Notes: generated from the letters alone by a model not told the origin. Shown: positions 1 to 8,600, counted from the stretch's first letter. The stretch is DNA of 17,316 nucleotides from JBEDKD01 sp041172365 (GCA_041172365.1 JBEDKD010000018.1:1-17316); one strand, 5' to 3'. Made by a program: numbers and translations.

Positions 1-15
1 AAAGAATTCTTTAAT

Positions 16-1863
16 TTGATGAAGGATCTATTTTTTAATCCTAAACAAGAGCAAGAGCCTGATTTATCACAGATATTAGAATTTATAGAGAATCAGATTG
101 TTTTAAAGCAGTATCCGATTAAGCGTTATTCTTGGCCATCGTCTCGTCGGACGAAAACTCTTAATAATTTGTTTGAAATTTTATCGAATCAGACCGCTCC
201 CGAAGAGGTTAAATATTTGTGTTTGTCCTTCATTGAAAAAGTAAAAATAGTTGATTTAATGAAGAAAACACTGATCCATAAAGATCTCTATTCTCATCGT
301 TTAATGTTTGAGTGTTTACTTTGGGGGATTTTTATTATTGAAGAGAATAATGGAGATTTATCTAAGCTAAAAGATCCCGATTTTCTCGATAGATTTAGTG
401 AAGAGATATCAGAAAACAGAGATAAATATAAAGACAATCCATCCAAATTCCCCTACGAACAAATTCAAGAGAGATATAATTTTACGGCAGAACTTCTGCA
501 AAAGGAATTTGAAATTGATTTCAACTTATATTTAGGTGGTAGTAATGATAAAAGAGATGAGTTAAAAAATAGTCCTAGTAAAGAGGGTAAAGATCCTGTT
601 ACGAAGCTGAGTGAACTTGAATCCTTAAGAGTAACGAAGCCTGATCCATCAAGCATTTCCATTGAGGATATCGCGAGTATGATGGAACATAAGAAATTTT
701 TTGTGCGACCTTCATATCAAAGAGCCGAAGTTATGAATTTAGCCAAAGCCTCCGCGATTATTGAAAGTATATTACTAGGAATTAAACTTCCGCCTCTATT
801 TATTTTAAAACGGAAAGATGGGATATCAGAAGTTATTGATGGTCAGCAGCGAATTTTAACTATTTTGGGTTTTACTGGTAAGAAGTATCTCGATGAAAAT
901 GGTGGTCAATGCCAACCCAAACACTACAATTTTAAACTGAAAGGTTTACGCATTCTCGAATCTCTAAATAGCAATAATTTTACCGATTTAGAGCCAAAAT
1001 TACAAGGGCAAATATTAGATTTTCAGTTATCCGTTGTAGAAATAGAAGAACGTGTCAACCCCGCATTTGATCCTGTAGATTTATTTGTTCGGCTCAATAA
1101 TAAACCTTATCCCATTAAAGAAGACTCTTTTGAGATGTGGAATTCTTGGGCTGATCGTGAAGTGATTGAAAAAATAAAGGAGATATATAAAAAGTATGGT
1201 AACTGGTTTAACCTGAAAAAACCTAGTGCTCGCGATCGGATGGTAAATGAGGAACTATACACGTCCTTAGTATATTTAGATTACGAGAAGAAAAAAGGCA
1301 CAGATGTTGTGAACATCTCGCCCAAAAATAATAAAATAAAGGTCAAAAAGGGTTTAAAGAAAAAGATGACAAAGGAGCTTGAAGAGGTTTCAAACGAGCA
1401 AGCAGAAAAAAAGCAAAATTTCCTAGAGAGTATCAACAATCTTGAACAGTTTATTTCCAAAGTGGAGGTTGTATTGTCTGATTGTGATGTTGAAGAAGGT
1501 AAACAACCTAGCGATCTTAATGCGGAGCTAGATTCTCTATATCCGCCCAGGAAGAAAAGTGGAAGTGCTAAACGCCTTCTACAAGATTTTTATCTGCTTT
1601 GGTATGTACTGAACCCCATTGACTATGAAATGGTTAAATCCCATCGACGAGACATTAAAAATGCTCTTCAAGAAATTTTCCACACGCGGATAAATCCCTC
1701 AGACAATTTACAAGATAGTCCTCGCCACGAGAGAATGTTTACAGAATTGGTAGAGACGTTTCACCAAAGGTATAAACAAGCGGAAGCACCTCTTGATGAA
1801 ATTGAAGACGCGATGAGCCAAAATCAGGAAACTGGAACGATCGCGCCTTTGGGGAGTCTTTAA
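16..1863 (+). CDS. Stand-alone DUF262 (GmrS/ParB-Srx-like) protein, possibly 5'-partial
   Basis: The DUF262 core starts near residue 225. It contains YQR (about 233-235), a helix followed by IIESILLGIKLPPLFIL, the signature D275-G-Q-Q-R279, and LFVRLNN further on. In this family (GmrS of GmrSD type IV restriction enzymes and relatives) the DGQQR motif belongs to a ParB/Srx-like nucleotide-binding and nuclease fold. The first ~200 residues are a charged, mostly helical region I do not recognise. The C-terminal third has a lysine/glutamate-rich probable coiled coil (about 435-485) and a helical tail. I see no C-terminal GmrD-type DUF1524 HNH nuclease and none is encoded downstream, so a two-component enzyme would need a partner outside the window. 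Position 16 is TTG and the next codon (19) is ATG, a likelier start. However, the frame stays open to base 1, so the true start may lie upstream. CGCG and HIP1-like sites are sparser here than in the next gene, consistent with acquisition by transfer. A defence role is inferred from the family, not shown. Confidence 0.85.
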   Translation: MMKDLFFNPKQEQEPDLSQILEFIENQIVLKQYPIKRYSWPSSRRTKTLNNLFEILSNQTAPEEVKYLCLSFIEKVKIVDLMKKTLIHKDLYSHRLMFECLLWGIFIIEENNGDLSKLKDPDFLDRFSEEISENRDKYKDNPSKFPYEQIQERYNFTAELLQKEFEIDFNLYLGGSNDKRDELKNSPSKEGKDPVTKLSELESLRVTKPDPSSISIEDIASMMEHKKFFVRPSYQRAEVMNLAKASAIIESILLGIKLPPLFILKRKDGISEVIDGQQRILTILGFTGKKYLDENGGQCQPKHYNFKLKGLRILESLNSNNFTDLEPKLQGQILDFQLSVVEIEERVNPAFDPVDLFVRLNNKPYPIKEDSFEMWNSWADREVIEKIKEIYKKYGNWFNLKKPSARDRMVNEELYTSLVYLDYEKKKGTDVVNISPKNNKIKVKKGLKKKMTKELEEVSNEQAEKKQNFLESINNLEQFISKVEVVLSDCDVEEGKQPSDLNAELDSLYPPRKKSGSAKRLLQDFYLLWYVLNPIDYEMVKSHRRDIKNALQEIFHTRINPSDNLQDSPRHERMFTELVETFHQRYKQAEAPLDEIEDAMSQNQETGTIAPLGSL

Positions 1864-1957
1864 GCCGATCAACAATTTCCTAGGGTTTTCAGTCCCTTAT
1901 TCCAAATTATGCTTAAAATATTGTTACATTACATCAAACTTAATACACAACAATCTT

Positions 1958-2977
1958 ATGACACCAGCCGTACTCATCGAAAATCTACAAAAACGCTACG
2001 GCAAAGTAGAAGCCGTGAAAAATGTATCCTTCCAAGTGCAACCAGGGGAAATTTTTGGACTCCTCGGACCCAATGGCGCGGGTAAAACCACCACTCTCCG
2101 CGCGCTCTGTACCTTAACAACCCCTGACGCGGGACGTTTGGAAGTTTCCGGTATTTCTGTCATTACTCAACCCCGACAAGCACGACAACGCCTGGGTTAT
2201 GTTGCCCAAGAAGTCGCCCTTGATAAGGTTCTCACAGGAAGGGAACTTCTGCAACTTCAAGCCGCGCTTTACCATATCCCTTCTAAAACTATACCTGATC
2301 GTATTAACAACGCGATCGCGCTATTAGGTTTAGAAGAATGGGCGGATCAAAAAACAGGTACTTACTCTGGGGGTATTCGCAAACGTCTCGACTTAGCCGC
2401 GGGTTTACTCCATCAACCAGATGTATTAGTATTAGATGAACCTACCGTGGGACTCGATATCGAAAGTCGTGTGATAGTCTGGGACTTTCTGCGAGGATTA
2501 CGCGAAAAAGGCACAACCGTTGTTATTACCAGTCACTATCTCGAAGAAGTAGATATTCTAGCCGATCGCGTGGCGATTATTGATAAAGGAGTAGTAATCG
2601 CGACGGGAACTCCTGAAGAATTAAAAGATAGAGTAGGAGGCGATCGCGTAACATTGCGTATCCGAGAATTTTCCCCCATCACAGAAGCAGAAAACGCGAA
2701 AACCCTCTTACAAAGTATTCCCTTTGTCAAAGAAATTATCATTAACCACGCCCAAGGAAACTCCCTTAATTTAGTAGTAACTCGTCAAAGTGATGCCCTT
2801 CTCACCATTCAAAAAGCATTACAAGAAGCCAGTTTACCTATTTTTGGGATCGCGCAATCTCGCCCTAGTTTAGATGATGTTTATTTAGCCGCAACAGGGC
2901 AAACTCTCTTAGATGCAGAATTAGCCGCGGCAGGTACTCGTGATCCCAAAGCCGAGAAAAAACAGAATATGAGGTAA
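1958..2977 (+). CDS. ABC-2 type exporter, ATP-binding subunit (DrrA-like)
   Basis: This is a cytoplasmic ATPase that should power the membrane permease encoded at 3750-4643. All ABC motifs are visible: A-loop Y14, Walker A G37-PNGAGKT-T45, Q-loop Q84, signature Y136-SGG-I140 (Y replaces the usual L), Walker B LVLDE ending at E161, D-loop GLD165-167 and H-loop H193. The region after about residue 215 (GTPEELKDRVGGDRVTL) is the accessory C-terminal domain typical of the DrrA/CcmA branch that pairs with ABC-2 permeases exporting drugs, lipids or polysaccharides. The substrate cannot be read from sequence. The ATG at 1958 sits just before the conserved first beta strand, so the start is safe; no good Shine-Dalgarno is visible. 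The gene is rich in CGCG and carries two exact HIP1 octamers, as expected of resident cyanobacterial DNA. Confidence 0.95.
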   Translation: MTPAVLIENLQKRYGKVEAVKNVSFQVQPGEIFGLLGPNGAGKTTTLRALCTLTTPDAGRLEVSGISVITQPRQARQRLGYVAQEVALDKVLTGRELLQLQAALYHIPSKTIPDRINNAIALLGLEEWADQKTGTYSGGIRKRLDLAAGLLHQPDVLVLDEPTVGLDIESRVIVWDFLRGLREKGTTVVITSHYLEEVDILADRVAIIDKGVVIATGTPEELKDRVGGDRVTLRIREFSPITEAENAKTLLQSIPFVKEIIINHAQGNSLNLVVTRQSDALLTIQKALQEASLPIFGIAQSRPSLDDVYLAATGQTLLDAELAAAGTRDPKAEKKQNMR

Positions 2978-3098
2978 TAGGTAATGGGGAATGGGTAATG
3001 GGGGATGAGTACAAATTAGCAACGGAGTTTGAACGGATCTCACGAATAATTAATTTGTTATTCTCCTCATCTCCTTCTCTCCCATCCCCCCATCCTAA
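2976..3098. repeat. Intergenic stretch with TAATGGGGA-type short tandem repeat and a C/T-rich tract
   Basis: Just after the ATPase stop the sequence repeats a GGTAATGGGGAAT-like unit (GGTAATGGGG, AATGGGTAATGGGGGATG) over about 2980-3007. Near 3060-3092 there is a pyrimidine-rich run (TTCTCCTCATCTCCTTCTCTC). Such low-complexity purine/pyrimidine repeats are common between cyanobacterial genes. I see no clear GC-rich terminator hairpin here. Confidence 0.5.
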
Positions 3099-3461
3099 TT
3101 ATTTCCCTAACATTCGATTAACTTGCTCAATTTTTAAAGGTTGAGGTTCGAGTCTCTTGATATATTCGATCGGTTGAATTTTGATTCTCGCGGCTTTATA
3201 ATCACTAAGCTCTAGCAAAATTAACTCCTGATAGACAGCTTCCGTCGGCATTTCTATACTCAGAATTAAATCCTGTAATTTATCCCTGTCTCGGAACATT
3301 AAAATTTGACGATAAACAAACTCTCGTTTATGGGCAATTGTCACTCTTAATAAATACCATTTTCCTGCTTCTTGAGAAGGGTTATTAACATTAGTAACAG
3401 AGAATAAATGCTCTTCAGAATCAACTGATGAGGGGCTTTCAACTTCACTTGGATTGGACAT
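3099..3461 (-). CDS. Conserved-looking 120-residue protein, possibly NusG N-terminal-domain-like
   Basis: This is a small soluble protein with no signal peptide or membrane segment. The first ~30 residues are acidic and serine-rich, so probably disordered. The compact part begins KWYLLRVTIAHKREFVYRQI (from about residue 33) and continues through a predicted beta-alpha-beta pattern to ARIKIQPIEYIKRL. The opening W-Y-hydrophobic-R-V followed by a basic helix resembles the NusG/RfaH N-terminal (NGN) domain. That is a weak visual resemblance and there is no KOW domain. The start is the ATG at 3459-3461, with no convincing Shine-Dalgarno. A TATAAT-like box on the minus strand (plus coordinates 3551-3556) lies about 90 nt upstream. 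The gene runs against both flanking genes and separates the ATPase from its permease. The function is unknown. Confidence 0.75.
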   Translation of the reverse strand: MSNPSEVESPSSVDSEEHLFSVTNVNNPSQEAGKWYLLRVTIAHKREFVYRQILMFRDRDKLQDLILSIEMPTEAVYQELILLELSDYKAARIKIQPIEYIKRLEPQPLKIEQVNRMLGK

Positions 3462-3528
3462 AGTTTTGGGTAATCAATTTAGTCGTGATGATAGAAATTT
3501 AAAATTTTACGAAGGGAAAATTTGTCCG

Positions 3529-3558
3529 TTGATTGAGAAATTAATCTCAAATTATAAT
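3529..3558 (+). promoter_or_regulatory. Candidate promoter for the ABC-2 permease
   Basis: TTGATT (3529-3534) and TATAAT (3553-3558) are separated by 18 nt. The ATTATAAT core also reads as TATAAT on the minus strand, so it could serve the divergent 120-residue gene too. A second -10-like box, TATACT, lies at 3701-3706 next to AAGGAGAA (3710-3716), closer to the permease. Consensus match only; no transcript start is known. Confidence 0.35.
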
Positions 3559-3749
3559 GAACAATTTCGATAAAATTATCGGTATTTTCTTTCTCAATGT
3601 GAACGTGACATATTACTTTGTGATTAGGTTAAGACAGGGGTAAGACTTGGGATCGATCGCGCCCAGACGCGTAGAACACCATTTTATCCCAAGAGTAGAT
3701 TATACTATAAAGGAGAATCCGTAGCTAAAAAAATTAATATCCCATTCCT

Positions 3750-4643
3750 ATGACTCCTACTGTCACACCGATTCCGCCGAATCTGAATCAAGAAGCTGTA
3801 ACAGTTGCCCAGAGGGGAGTTGACTCCTCTAACCTCATCGGGGAATTTATCCAAGAAACCCTCGCGTTAACTCGTCGTCTCTTTATTCAATTACAACGCC
3901 GTCCCTCCACTTTGATCGCGGGTATTATTCAACCCTTAATGTGGTTATTTCTATTTGGCGCGTTATTCCAAAATGTACCCAAAGGTTTATTTGGTGAAAG
4001 TGCAAATTATGGGCAGTTTCTCAGCGCGGGTGTGATTGTTTTTACCGCGTTTGCAGGTGCTCTTAATGCGGGTTTACCTGTAATGTTCGATCGCGAGTTT
4101 GGTTTTTTAAACCGTTTATTAGTCGCCCCTTTAGCCTCACGTTATTCCATCGTGTGTGCCTCCGCGATTTTTATTGTCACCTTAAGTTTAATTCAAAGCG
4201 CGACGATTGTGATCGCGGGAGCATTTTTAGGCACAGGTTTACCCGGATTTATCGAAATGAGCGCGATCGGACTCATTATTATCATGTTAGTGGTAGGGGT
4301 AACAGGTTTAAGTTTAGGGTTAACATTCGCCTTACCCGGACATATTGAATTGATCGCGGTAATTTTTGTCACAAATTTACCATTATTATTTGCTAGTACC
4401 GCGTTAGCACCCATTTCCTTTATGCCAAATTGGTTACAGGTTGTGGTGAGTTTAAATCCCCTGAGTTACGCGATCGAACCGATTCGTTATCTTTATGTCC
4501 ATCAAGATTGGTCCTTGAATAGTATAGTGTTAAATGCACCTTGGGGCGCGATTAGTTTTGGCGAAGCATTATTAATTTTATTCGCCTTTGATGTCATCGC
4601 GCTTTCCATTATTCAACCCCTTCTCCGTCGCCGTTTAGCTTAA
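3750..4643 (+). CDS. ABC-2 type exporter, permease subunit (DrrB-like)
   Basis: This integral membrane protein forms the transport path of the exporter powered by the ATPase at 1958-2977. After a polar N-terminus, the conserved segment LALTRRLFIQLQRRPSTLIAG precedes the first membrane helix (about residues 55-77). Further hydrophobic segments lie near 88-108, 130-152, 160-190, 195-220 and 265-290, giving the six-helix ABC-2 layout. Its length (297) fits the family. An in-frame TAA at 3735 means ATG 3750 is the furthest upstream ATG possible. The AAGGAGAA at 3710-3716 is too far away to act as its ribosome site. It is not co-transcribed in a simple operon with the ATPase, since a minus-strand gene and about 290 nt of upstream DNA intervene. 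A strong terminator follows. CGCG is very frequent (about 15 sites), marking it as resident DNA. The substrate is unknown. Confidence 0.93.
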   Translation: MTPTVTPIPPNLNQEAVTVAQRGVDSSNLIGEFIQETLALTRRLFIQLQRRPSTLIAGIIQPLMWLFLFGALFQNVPKGLFGESANYGQFLSAGVIVFTAFAGALNAGLPVMFDREFGFLNRLLVAPLASRYSIVCASAIFIVTLSLIQSATIVIAGAFLGTGLPGFIEMSAIGLIIIMLVVGVTGLSLGLTFALPGHIELIAVIFVTNLPLLFASTALAPISFMPNWLQVVVSLNPLSYAIEPIRYLYVHQDWSLNSIVLNAPWGAISFGEALLILFAFDVIALSIIQPLLRRRLA

Positions 4644-4670
4644 AAGACAGCCTCGGATTTAACTATACTC

Positions 4671-4703
4671 AAAAACCCGGTTTCACGATCAAGCCGGGTT
4701 TTT
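4671..4703 (+). terminator. Rho-independent terminator after the ABC-2 permease gene
   Basis: A perfect 10-bp stem, AAAAACCCGG (4671-4680) with CCGGGTTTTT (4694-4703), closes a 13-nt loop and ends in five T. It lies 28 nt after the permease stop codon. Its CCGG core resembles the dispersed palindrome family elsewhere in the window. Confidence 0.8.
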
Positions 4704-4709
4704 CCAACC

Positions 4710-4734
4710 TTTTCTTTTCTTTTCTTTTCTTTTC
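4710..4734. repeat. TTTTC pentanucleotide tandem repeat, five copies
   Basis: Five exact head-to-tail TTTTC units follow the terminator, trailing into TTTCCT. Simple repeats of this kind change length by slippage. Confidence 0.85.
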
Positions 4735-4887
4735 TTTCCTCTGCGCCCTCTGTGCCTTTGTGGTTCATTTTCTGAAAAAACAAGATTAAGAAACCGGATT
4801 GCGTAACTTCACAATCAGATATAATAGCAGTGCTACGCGAAAAAATTAGGACATTATTAATTGCTGAAACCCATTAATTTTATTGTA

Positions 4888-4946
4888 TCTCCCTTCTTTC
4901 TTCTTCCTTCTTTCTTCTCCCTTCTTCCTTCTTCCTTCTTCCTTCT
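4888..4946. repeat. Uninterrupted 59-nt polypyrimidine tract of CTTCCTT-like units
   Basis: Only C and T occur from 4888 to 4946, in irregular CTTCTTCCTT/CTTTCTT units. The tract abuts the -10 element of the next gene, so the -35 position (about 4926-4931) falls inside it. Related purine-strand tracts occur after the next gene (about 5350-5388) and at the right end of the window (17278-17316). Confidence 0.8.
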
Positions 4947-4954
4947 GCTATAAT
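4946..4954 (+). promoter_or_regulatory. Extended -10 promoter of the small secreted protein gene
   Basis: TGC-TATAAT is a perfect extended -10 element, placing the transcript start near 4961 and leaving a leader of about 20 nt before ATG 4981. The -35 site would be TCCTTC inside the pyrimidine tract, which is a poor match. Recognition would therefore rely on the extended -10. Confidence 0.55.
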
Positions 4955-4980
4955 AAAAATATCGCGTTTAGATAAAAACC

Positions 4981-5349
4981 ATGTCAAATAAAAAGTCTCT
5001 TTCCGTTTGTGGGATAATACTAGGGACAATCACAACAATGGGAACAACCCTTTTGTCTCCCCAACCTAGCCACGCGCAATTAAGCCCTTCTACCAATGCC
5101 GGAGCCTTACAAGACTTCCAAAATCGAGATAACGCGGATGCGTCTCGTGTGTTAAACCCCTTTGATCTCATTCACCGTTCCCGTTTAGGGAATAATCGAG
5201 ATATGCAAGAATTTTCCGAAGAGCAACGCAAAAATATTAATAGTGCCGCGGATGAATATCGGGCAAAACAACGTGAAATTCTGCAAAAACAACAAGTCGA
5301 ATTTTCTTCTGATGCCGTCGCACCTTTCCCTCCTAGTGCCAATCATTAA
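4981..5349 (+). CDS. Small secreted/periplasmic protein of unknown function
   Basis: The 122-residue product starts with a classic Sec signal peptide: MSNKKS, then a hydrophobic core (about 8-25), then the cleavage motif S-H-A (about residues 30-32) before QLSPST. The mature part (~90 residues) has a conserved-looking segment reading LNPFDLIHRSRL, then a helical stretch rich in E, Q, K and R (EFSEEQRKNINSAADEYR). It ends in a proline-rich tail. It has no membrane anchor, no cysteine in the mature part and no enzyme motif that I recognise. It looks like a cyanobacterium-restricted periplasmic protein. It is monocistronic, with its own promoter upstream and repeats downstream. No function can be assigned. 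Confidence 0.82.
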   Translation: MSNKKSLSVCGIILGTITTMGTTLLSPQPSHAQLSPSTNAGALQDFQNRDNADASRVLNPFDLIHRSRLGNNRDMQEFSEEQRKNINSAADEYRAKQREILQKQQVEFSSDAVAPFPPSANH

Positions 5350-5391
5350 AGAGAGAAAAAAGGAAGAGGCAAGAAGGAAGAAGGGGGTAGA

Positions 5392-5419
5392 TTAAGAAAC
5401 CGGGTTTCTCGCAGTCATC
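5392..5419. repeat. Dispersed palindromic repeat, copy 1
   Basis: The core AGAAACCGGGTTTCT (5395-5409) is a palindrome with a one-base centre, flanked by TTA and by CGCAGTCATC. It matches copy 2 at 25 of 28 positions. The core reads as AGAAACCCGGTTTCT on the other strand. Confidence 0.8.
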
Positions 5420-5441
5420 CTAAATAATGACGAGTTTTGGG

Positions 5442-5469
5442 TTAAGAAACCCGGTTTCTGGTAGTCATC
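5442..5469. repeat. Dispersed palindromic repeat, copy 2
   Basis: The core AGAAACCCGGTTTCT (5445-5459) is followed by GGTAGTCATC, in the same orientation as copy 1 and 50 nt from it. The AGTCATC tail shows that the repeat unit is larger than the palindrome. Confidence 0.8.
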
Positions 5470-5583
5470 TGTTGCCTCAAGACTTTGGGTATTGTGTGAG
5501 AAAGCGGGTTTTTCTTCAATGGGGAAAATTCACCCGTAGGGGCTCTTTCACCCCTATCTCTCACGCGTGACGGAGAAAATTAA

Positions 5584-5618
5584 TAAACCCGCCCCAAAAG
5601 TCTTTCGGTGCGGGTTTA
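5584..5618 (-). terminator. Rho-independent terminator of the RTX protein gene
   Basis: TAAACCCGC (5584-5592) and GCGGGTTTA (5610-5618) form a 9-bp stem. Read on the minus strand, the hairpin is followed by TTAATTTT, a usable U-rich tail, about 60 nt after the RTX gene stop. Confidence 0.65.
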
Positions 5619-5678
5619 CCAGTATTTAGGATGGGTTGTGGAGATATTGGCGAAATATCCCCCAGGAATTAGACACTA

Positions 5679-8600
5679 TTAGACACTAAGGAAATTATCT
5701 GCACTCAATTGAGACGCATTCACATTGAGAAGAGTCCCGATTTGTTGTCCATTCTTCAGTTTAATTAGAGTATTAGCACTATCTTGCACCAAATCTAATT
5801 GACTGAAAGAAGCACCGGATACCGCGATTTTATCGGAACCTTTTGTGAAATCAGTAATGATATTTAAGCTCTTAGGGAAACCCAGAATAAATAAGTCATT
5901 ACCGTCACCACCCGTGAGAGTATTATTCTCTCCACAGCCATAAAGGGTATCATTCCCAACACCTCCATTGAGAGAATTATCACCAATACCACCATCTAAG
6001 ATGTCATCATTTTCTCCTCCGAAGAGGGTATCATTTCCACTACCTCCGAGTAGGGTATCATTGCCACTACCACCATCGAGAGAATCATCTCCTTGATCCC
6101 CAAAGAGAACATCATTACCGACTTGGCCAATTAGAGAATCATTACCCTTACCACCACTGAGCCAATCATCGTTTTTGCCACCATAAAGGATGTCGTTATC
6201 TTCACTACCATTGAGGGTATCATTGCCGGAGTCTCCGAAGAGAGTATCTTCACCAAAACCACCAATGACAATATCATTGTTTTTGCCACCATAAAGCCAA
6301 TCATTACCCCCTTGGCCATCAATATAATCATTACCCTTATTGCCAAAAAGGGTATCATTACTGACACCACCAATTAGGTTATCATCGCCTCCTTTACCAC
6401 TAAATAAATTAGGGTTAGAAGAGCCATTAAACTGATCGTTTTTATTCGTCCCCTCTATAACACCAGGATTGCCAATAATGAGGTTATTTGTGGCATGAGG
6501 TTGATTAAAATTCGGCAGAGGAATTTTCGGATCAATACACTCAAGAATAGGTGATGGAAACAACACTTGCAACTGCTCTGGAGTGAGGACTTGTAACTGT
6601 TGCGGTGTCAAGGCTTTAAGAAAAGCTGACGATTGTTCTGAGTTTAACCCTTTAATTACAGTTTGCAACTGTTGGGGAGGCAAAACTTGTAATTTTTTTA
6701 TTAACTCTGGGCTAATCCCTTGCAACTGTTGGGGAGTTAATTTCTGTATAGTACCCCCCAACAGTTCGGGTGTCACGCCTTGCCGTTGTTGTTGAGTTAA
6801 CCCTTGGAGAAAGGCTAGAATTTGTTGTGAAGTTAAACCTTGCAATTGTTCCTGAGTTAAATTGCGATAGATAACTTTAATTTGTTCAGGTGTCAATTTT
6901 TGGATTAAGCTTTGAATTTGTTGGGGTGTAAACGCCTGAAGTTGTTGCCCCGTTAACCCTTGAAGAAGGGCTTGGTTTTGTTCTGGTATTAACATTTGCC
7001 ACTGTTGAGGAGTAACAGCCGCTAACTGCTCTGGAGTTAAACCCTTGATATAGTTGAGGATTTCTTCTCCCGTTTGGGGAATAGGTGTCGGTGTTACCGA
7101 TGGTGTTACCGATGGTGTTACTGTTGGTGTTACCGTTGTTGGTGTTACTGTTGGTGTTACCGTTGGTGTTACCGTCGGTGTGGTGTCTATGTTAATGACC
7201 GCGACATCCGCCGGTTTAACACCTTTGTAATTAGTATCTGCGGTGGTTGTATCCGCGGATGTGATAATTTGATAGGCTTGATTGCCGTCAACAACGGAGT
7301 CATTTACTCCCGTTACGGTCACTTTTTGCGGTTGATTCCAGTTGCTTGAATCAAAGGTGACAGAAGATTTATCTACTGTACCTTCAGTCGTTTTACTGCT
7401 AGTTAAACCAATCGTTACTGGAGCCGTTGGTTGGGTGTTGAGTTGTACTGTAAATGTGGCTGTGCCTCCCGCTTCTGTTGTGGTTAAACCACTGGTAGGA
7501 TTCACCGTAATTCCTGCTACATCATTATCACCAATAATGATACCTTGGCTGGTCGTATTTCCTAATACGATTCCGGCTGAGGGTTTACTAATGCTGAACG
7601 TTGCAATTTCATTCCCTTCCGCCAGGCTATCATCATTGACTGTCAGCGTCACTTGTCCTGTTGTACTCCCATCAGGAATGGTGATTTGAGTGGGAATGGT
7701 TCCCGTAAAATCTGCCCCATTTGCTGTCCCTGTTAACGCTAAATCAACGGTTTGATCGCCGATCACTTTACCCTCAGTTGTCGCGGTCAAGGTGAGGCCG
7801 GTTTTTGCGGCTTCACTGGCTGTAGTTGTGCTGGTACTCAGGTTAACTTTGGGCGCAGGGATGGTAATGTTAAAGGTGGCTTTGTCAGAAGTGTCAACAC
7901 CTCCATTGGCTATACCCCCGTCATCTTGCAGTTGCACGTCAACGGTGGCAGTACCGGGTTTGCCACTGGGAGTGTAGGTAAGTGTGCCATTGTTGGCTAC
8001 ACTGGGTTGAGCCGTAAATAAGGTGTTGTCGTTATTACTAACAATGTAAGTCTTAACTGTTTGAGTGGATTCATTGGCTGGACCGAAAATAACGTTGTTT
8101 ACCCAACCAGGAACGGTTTGAGCCGTATTCGTCCATGATGTAAGGATTTGCTTGCCTAAATTACTGAAACTGGGTTTATCGTTAACGGGGTTAACGGTAA
8201 TGGAGAAGTTTTGGGTGGTGGAGGTGTCAACACCACCGTTAGCTGTACCGCCACTGTCTTTGACTTGTACATCAAAGGTAGAGATGCCATTAGCATCAGG
8301 CGCAGGAGTGTAGGTGAGTCGCCCGTTAGCATCTATCGCGGGTGCTACAGCAAATAAGCTGGGTTTTTTGATATTGGTGACGGTGTATGTTGCGGTTTGT
8401 GTTTTTTCATCCGCACCCCCTCCTGGGTTGAAGGTAGCCCAATTCGCGATAGTTTGTGCCCCAGCATCTTCATTAACCGCCGTTGGATTGTTGGCGGTGA
8501 AACTGGGTGCGTCGTTGACAGGGTTGACAGTAACCCCAAAGGATTTTGTTACACTACCACCATCCCCATCGGTGACAGTAACGCTGATGTTAGCAGTGCC

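Larger units (their letters stand above)
4644..4980. other. Gene-free 337-nt stretch: terminator, pentamer array, repeat fragments, promoter
   Basis: In order it holds the terminator at 4671-4703 and five TTTTC units at 4710-4734. Next is a CTCTGCGCCCTCTGTGCCTTTG segment near 4740-4760, of the kind seen as a dispersed intergenic repeat in many cyanobacteria. A half-copy of the AGAAACC palindrome family follows (TTAAGAAACCGG, 4786-4797), then a TATAAT at 4820-4825, a 59-nt pyrimidine tract at 4888-4946 and the extended -10 box at 4946-4954. I see no coding potential. Confidence 0.6.
5350..5678. other. Gene-free 329-nt stretch with two palindromic repeats and a terminator
   Basis: It begins with a purine-rich tract (about 5350-5388). 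Two copies of a 28-nt palindromic repeat follow (5392-5419 and 5442-5469), then a GGTGAAAGAGCCCCTACGGG element on the minus strand (5533-5552) that recurs near 11092. The terminator for the convergent RTX gene lies at 5584-5618. AGACACTA is repeated directly at 5671-5678 and 5681-5688 across the stop codon of the RTX gene. No coding potential seen. Confidence 0.6.

Noticed and set aside
4154..4414. Open frames overlapping the permease gene on both strands
   Set aside because: The permease frame has full ABC-2 features; these are out-of-frame shadows.
7085..7180. CRISPR-like short regular repeats
   Set aside because: The 12-nt units are in frame and encode TPTV; there are no unique spacers of constant size.
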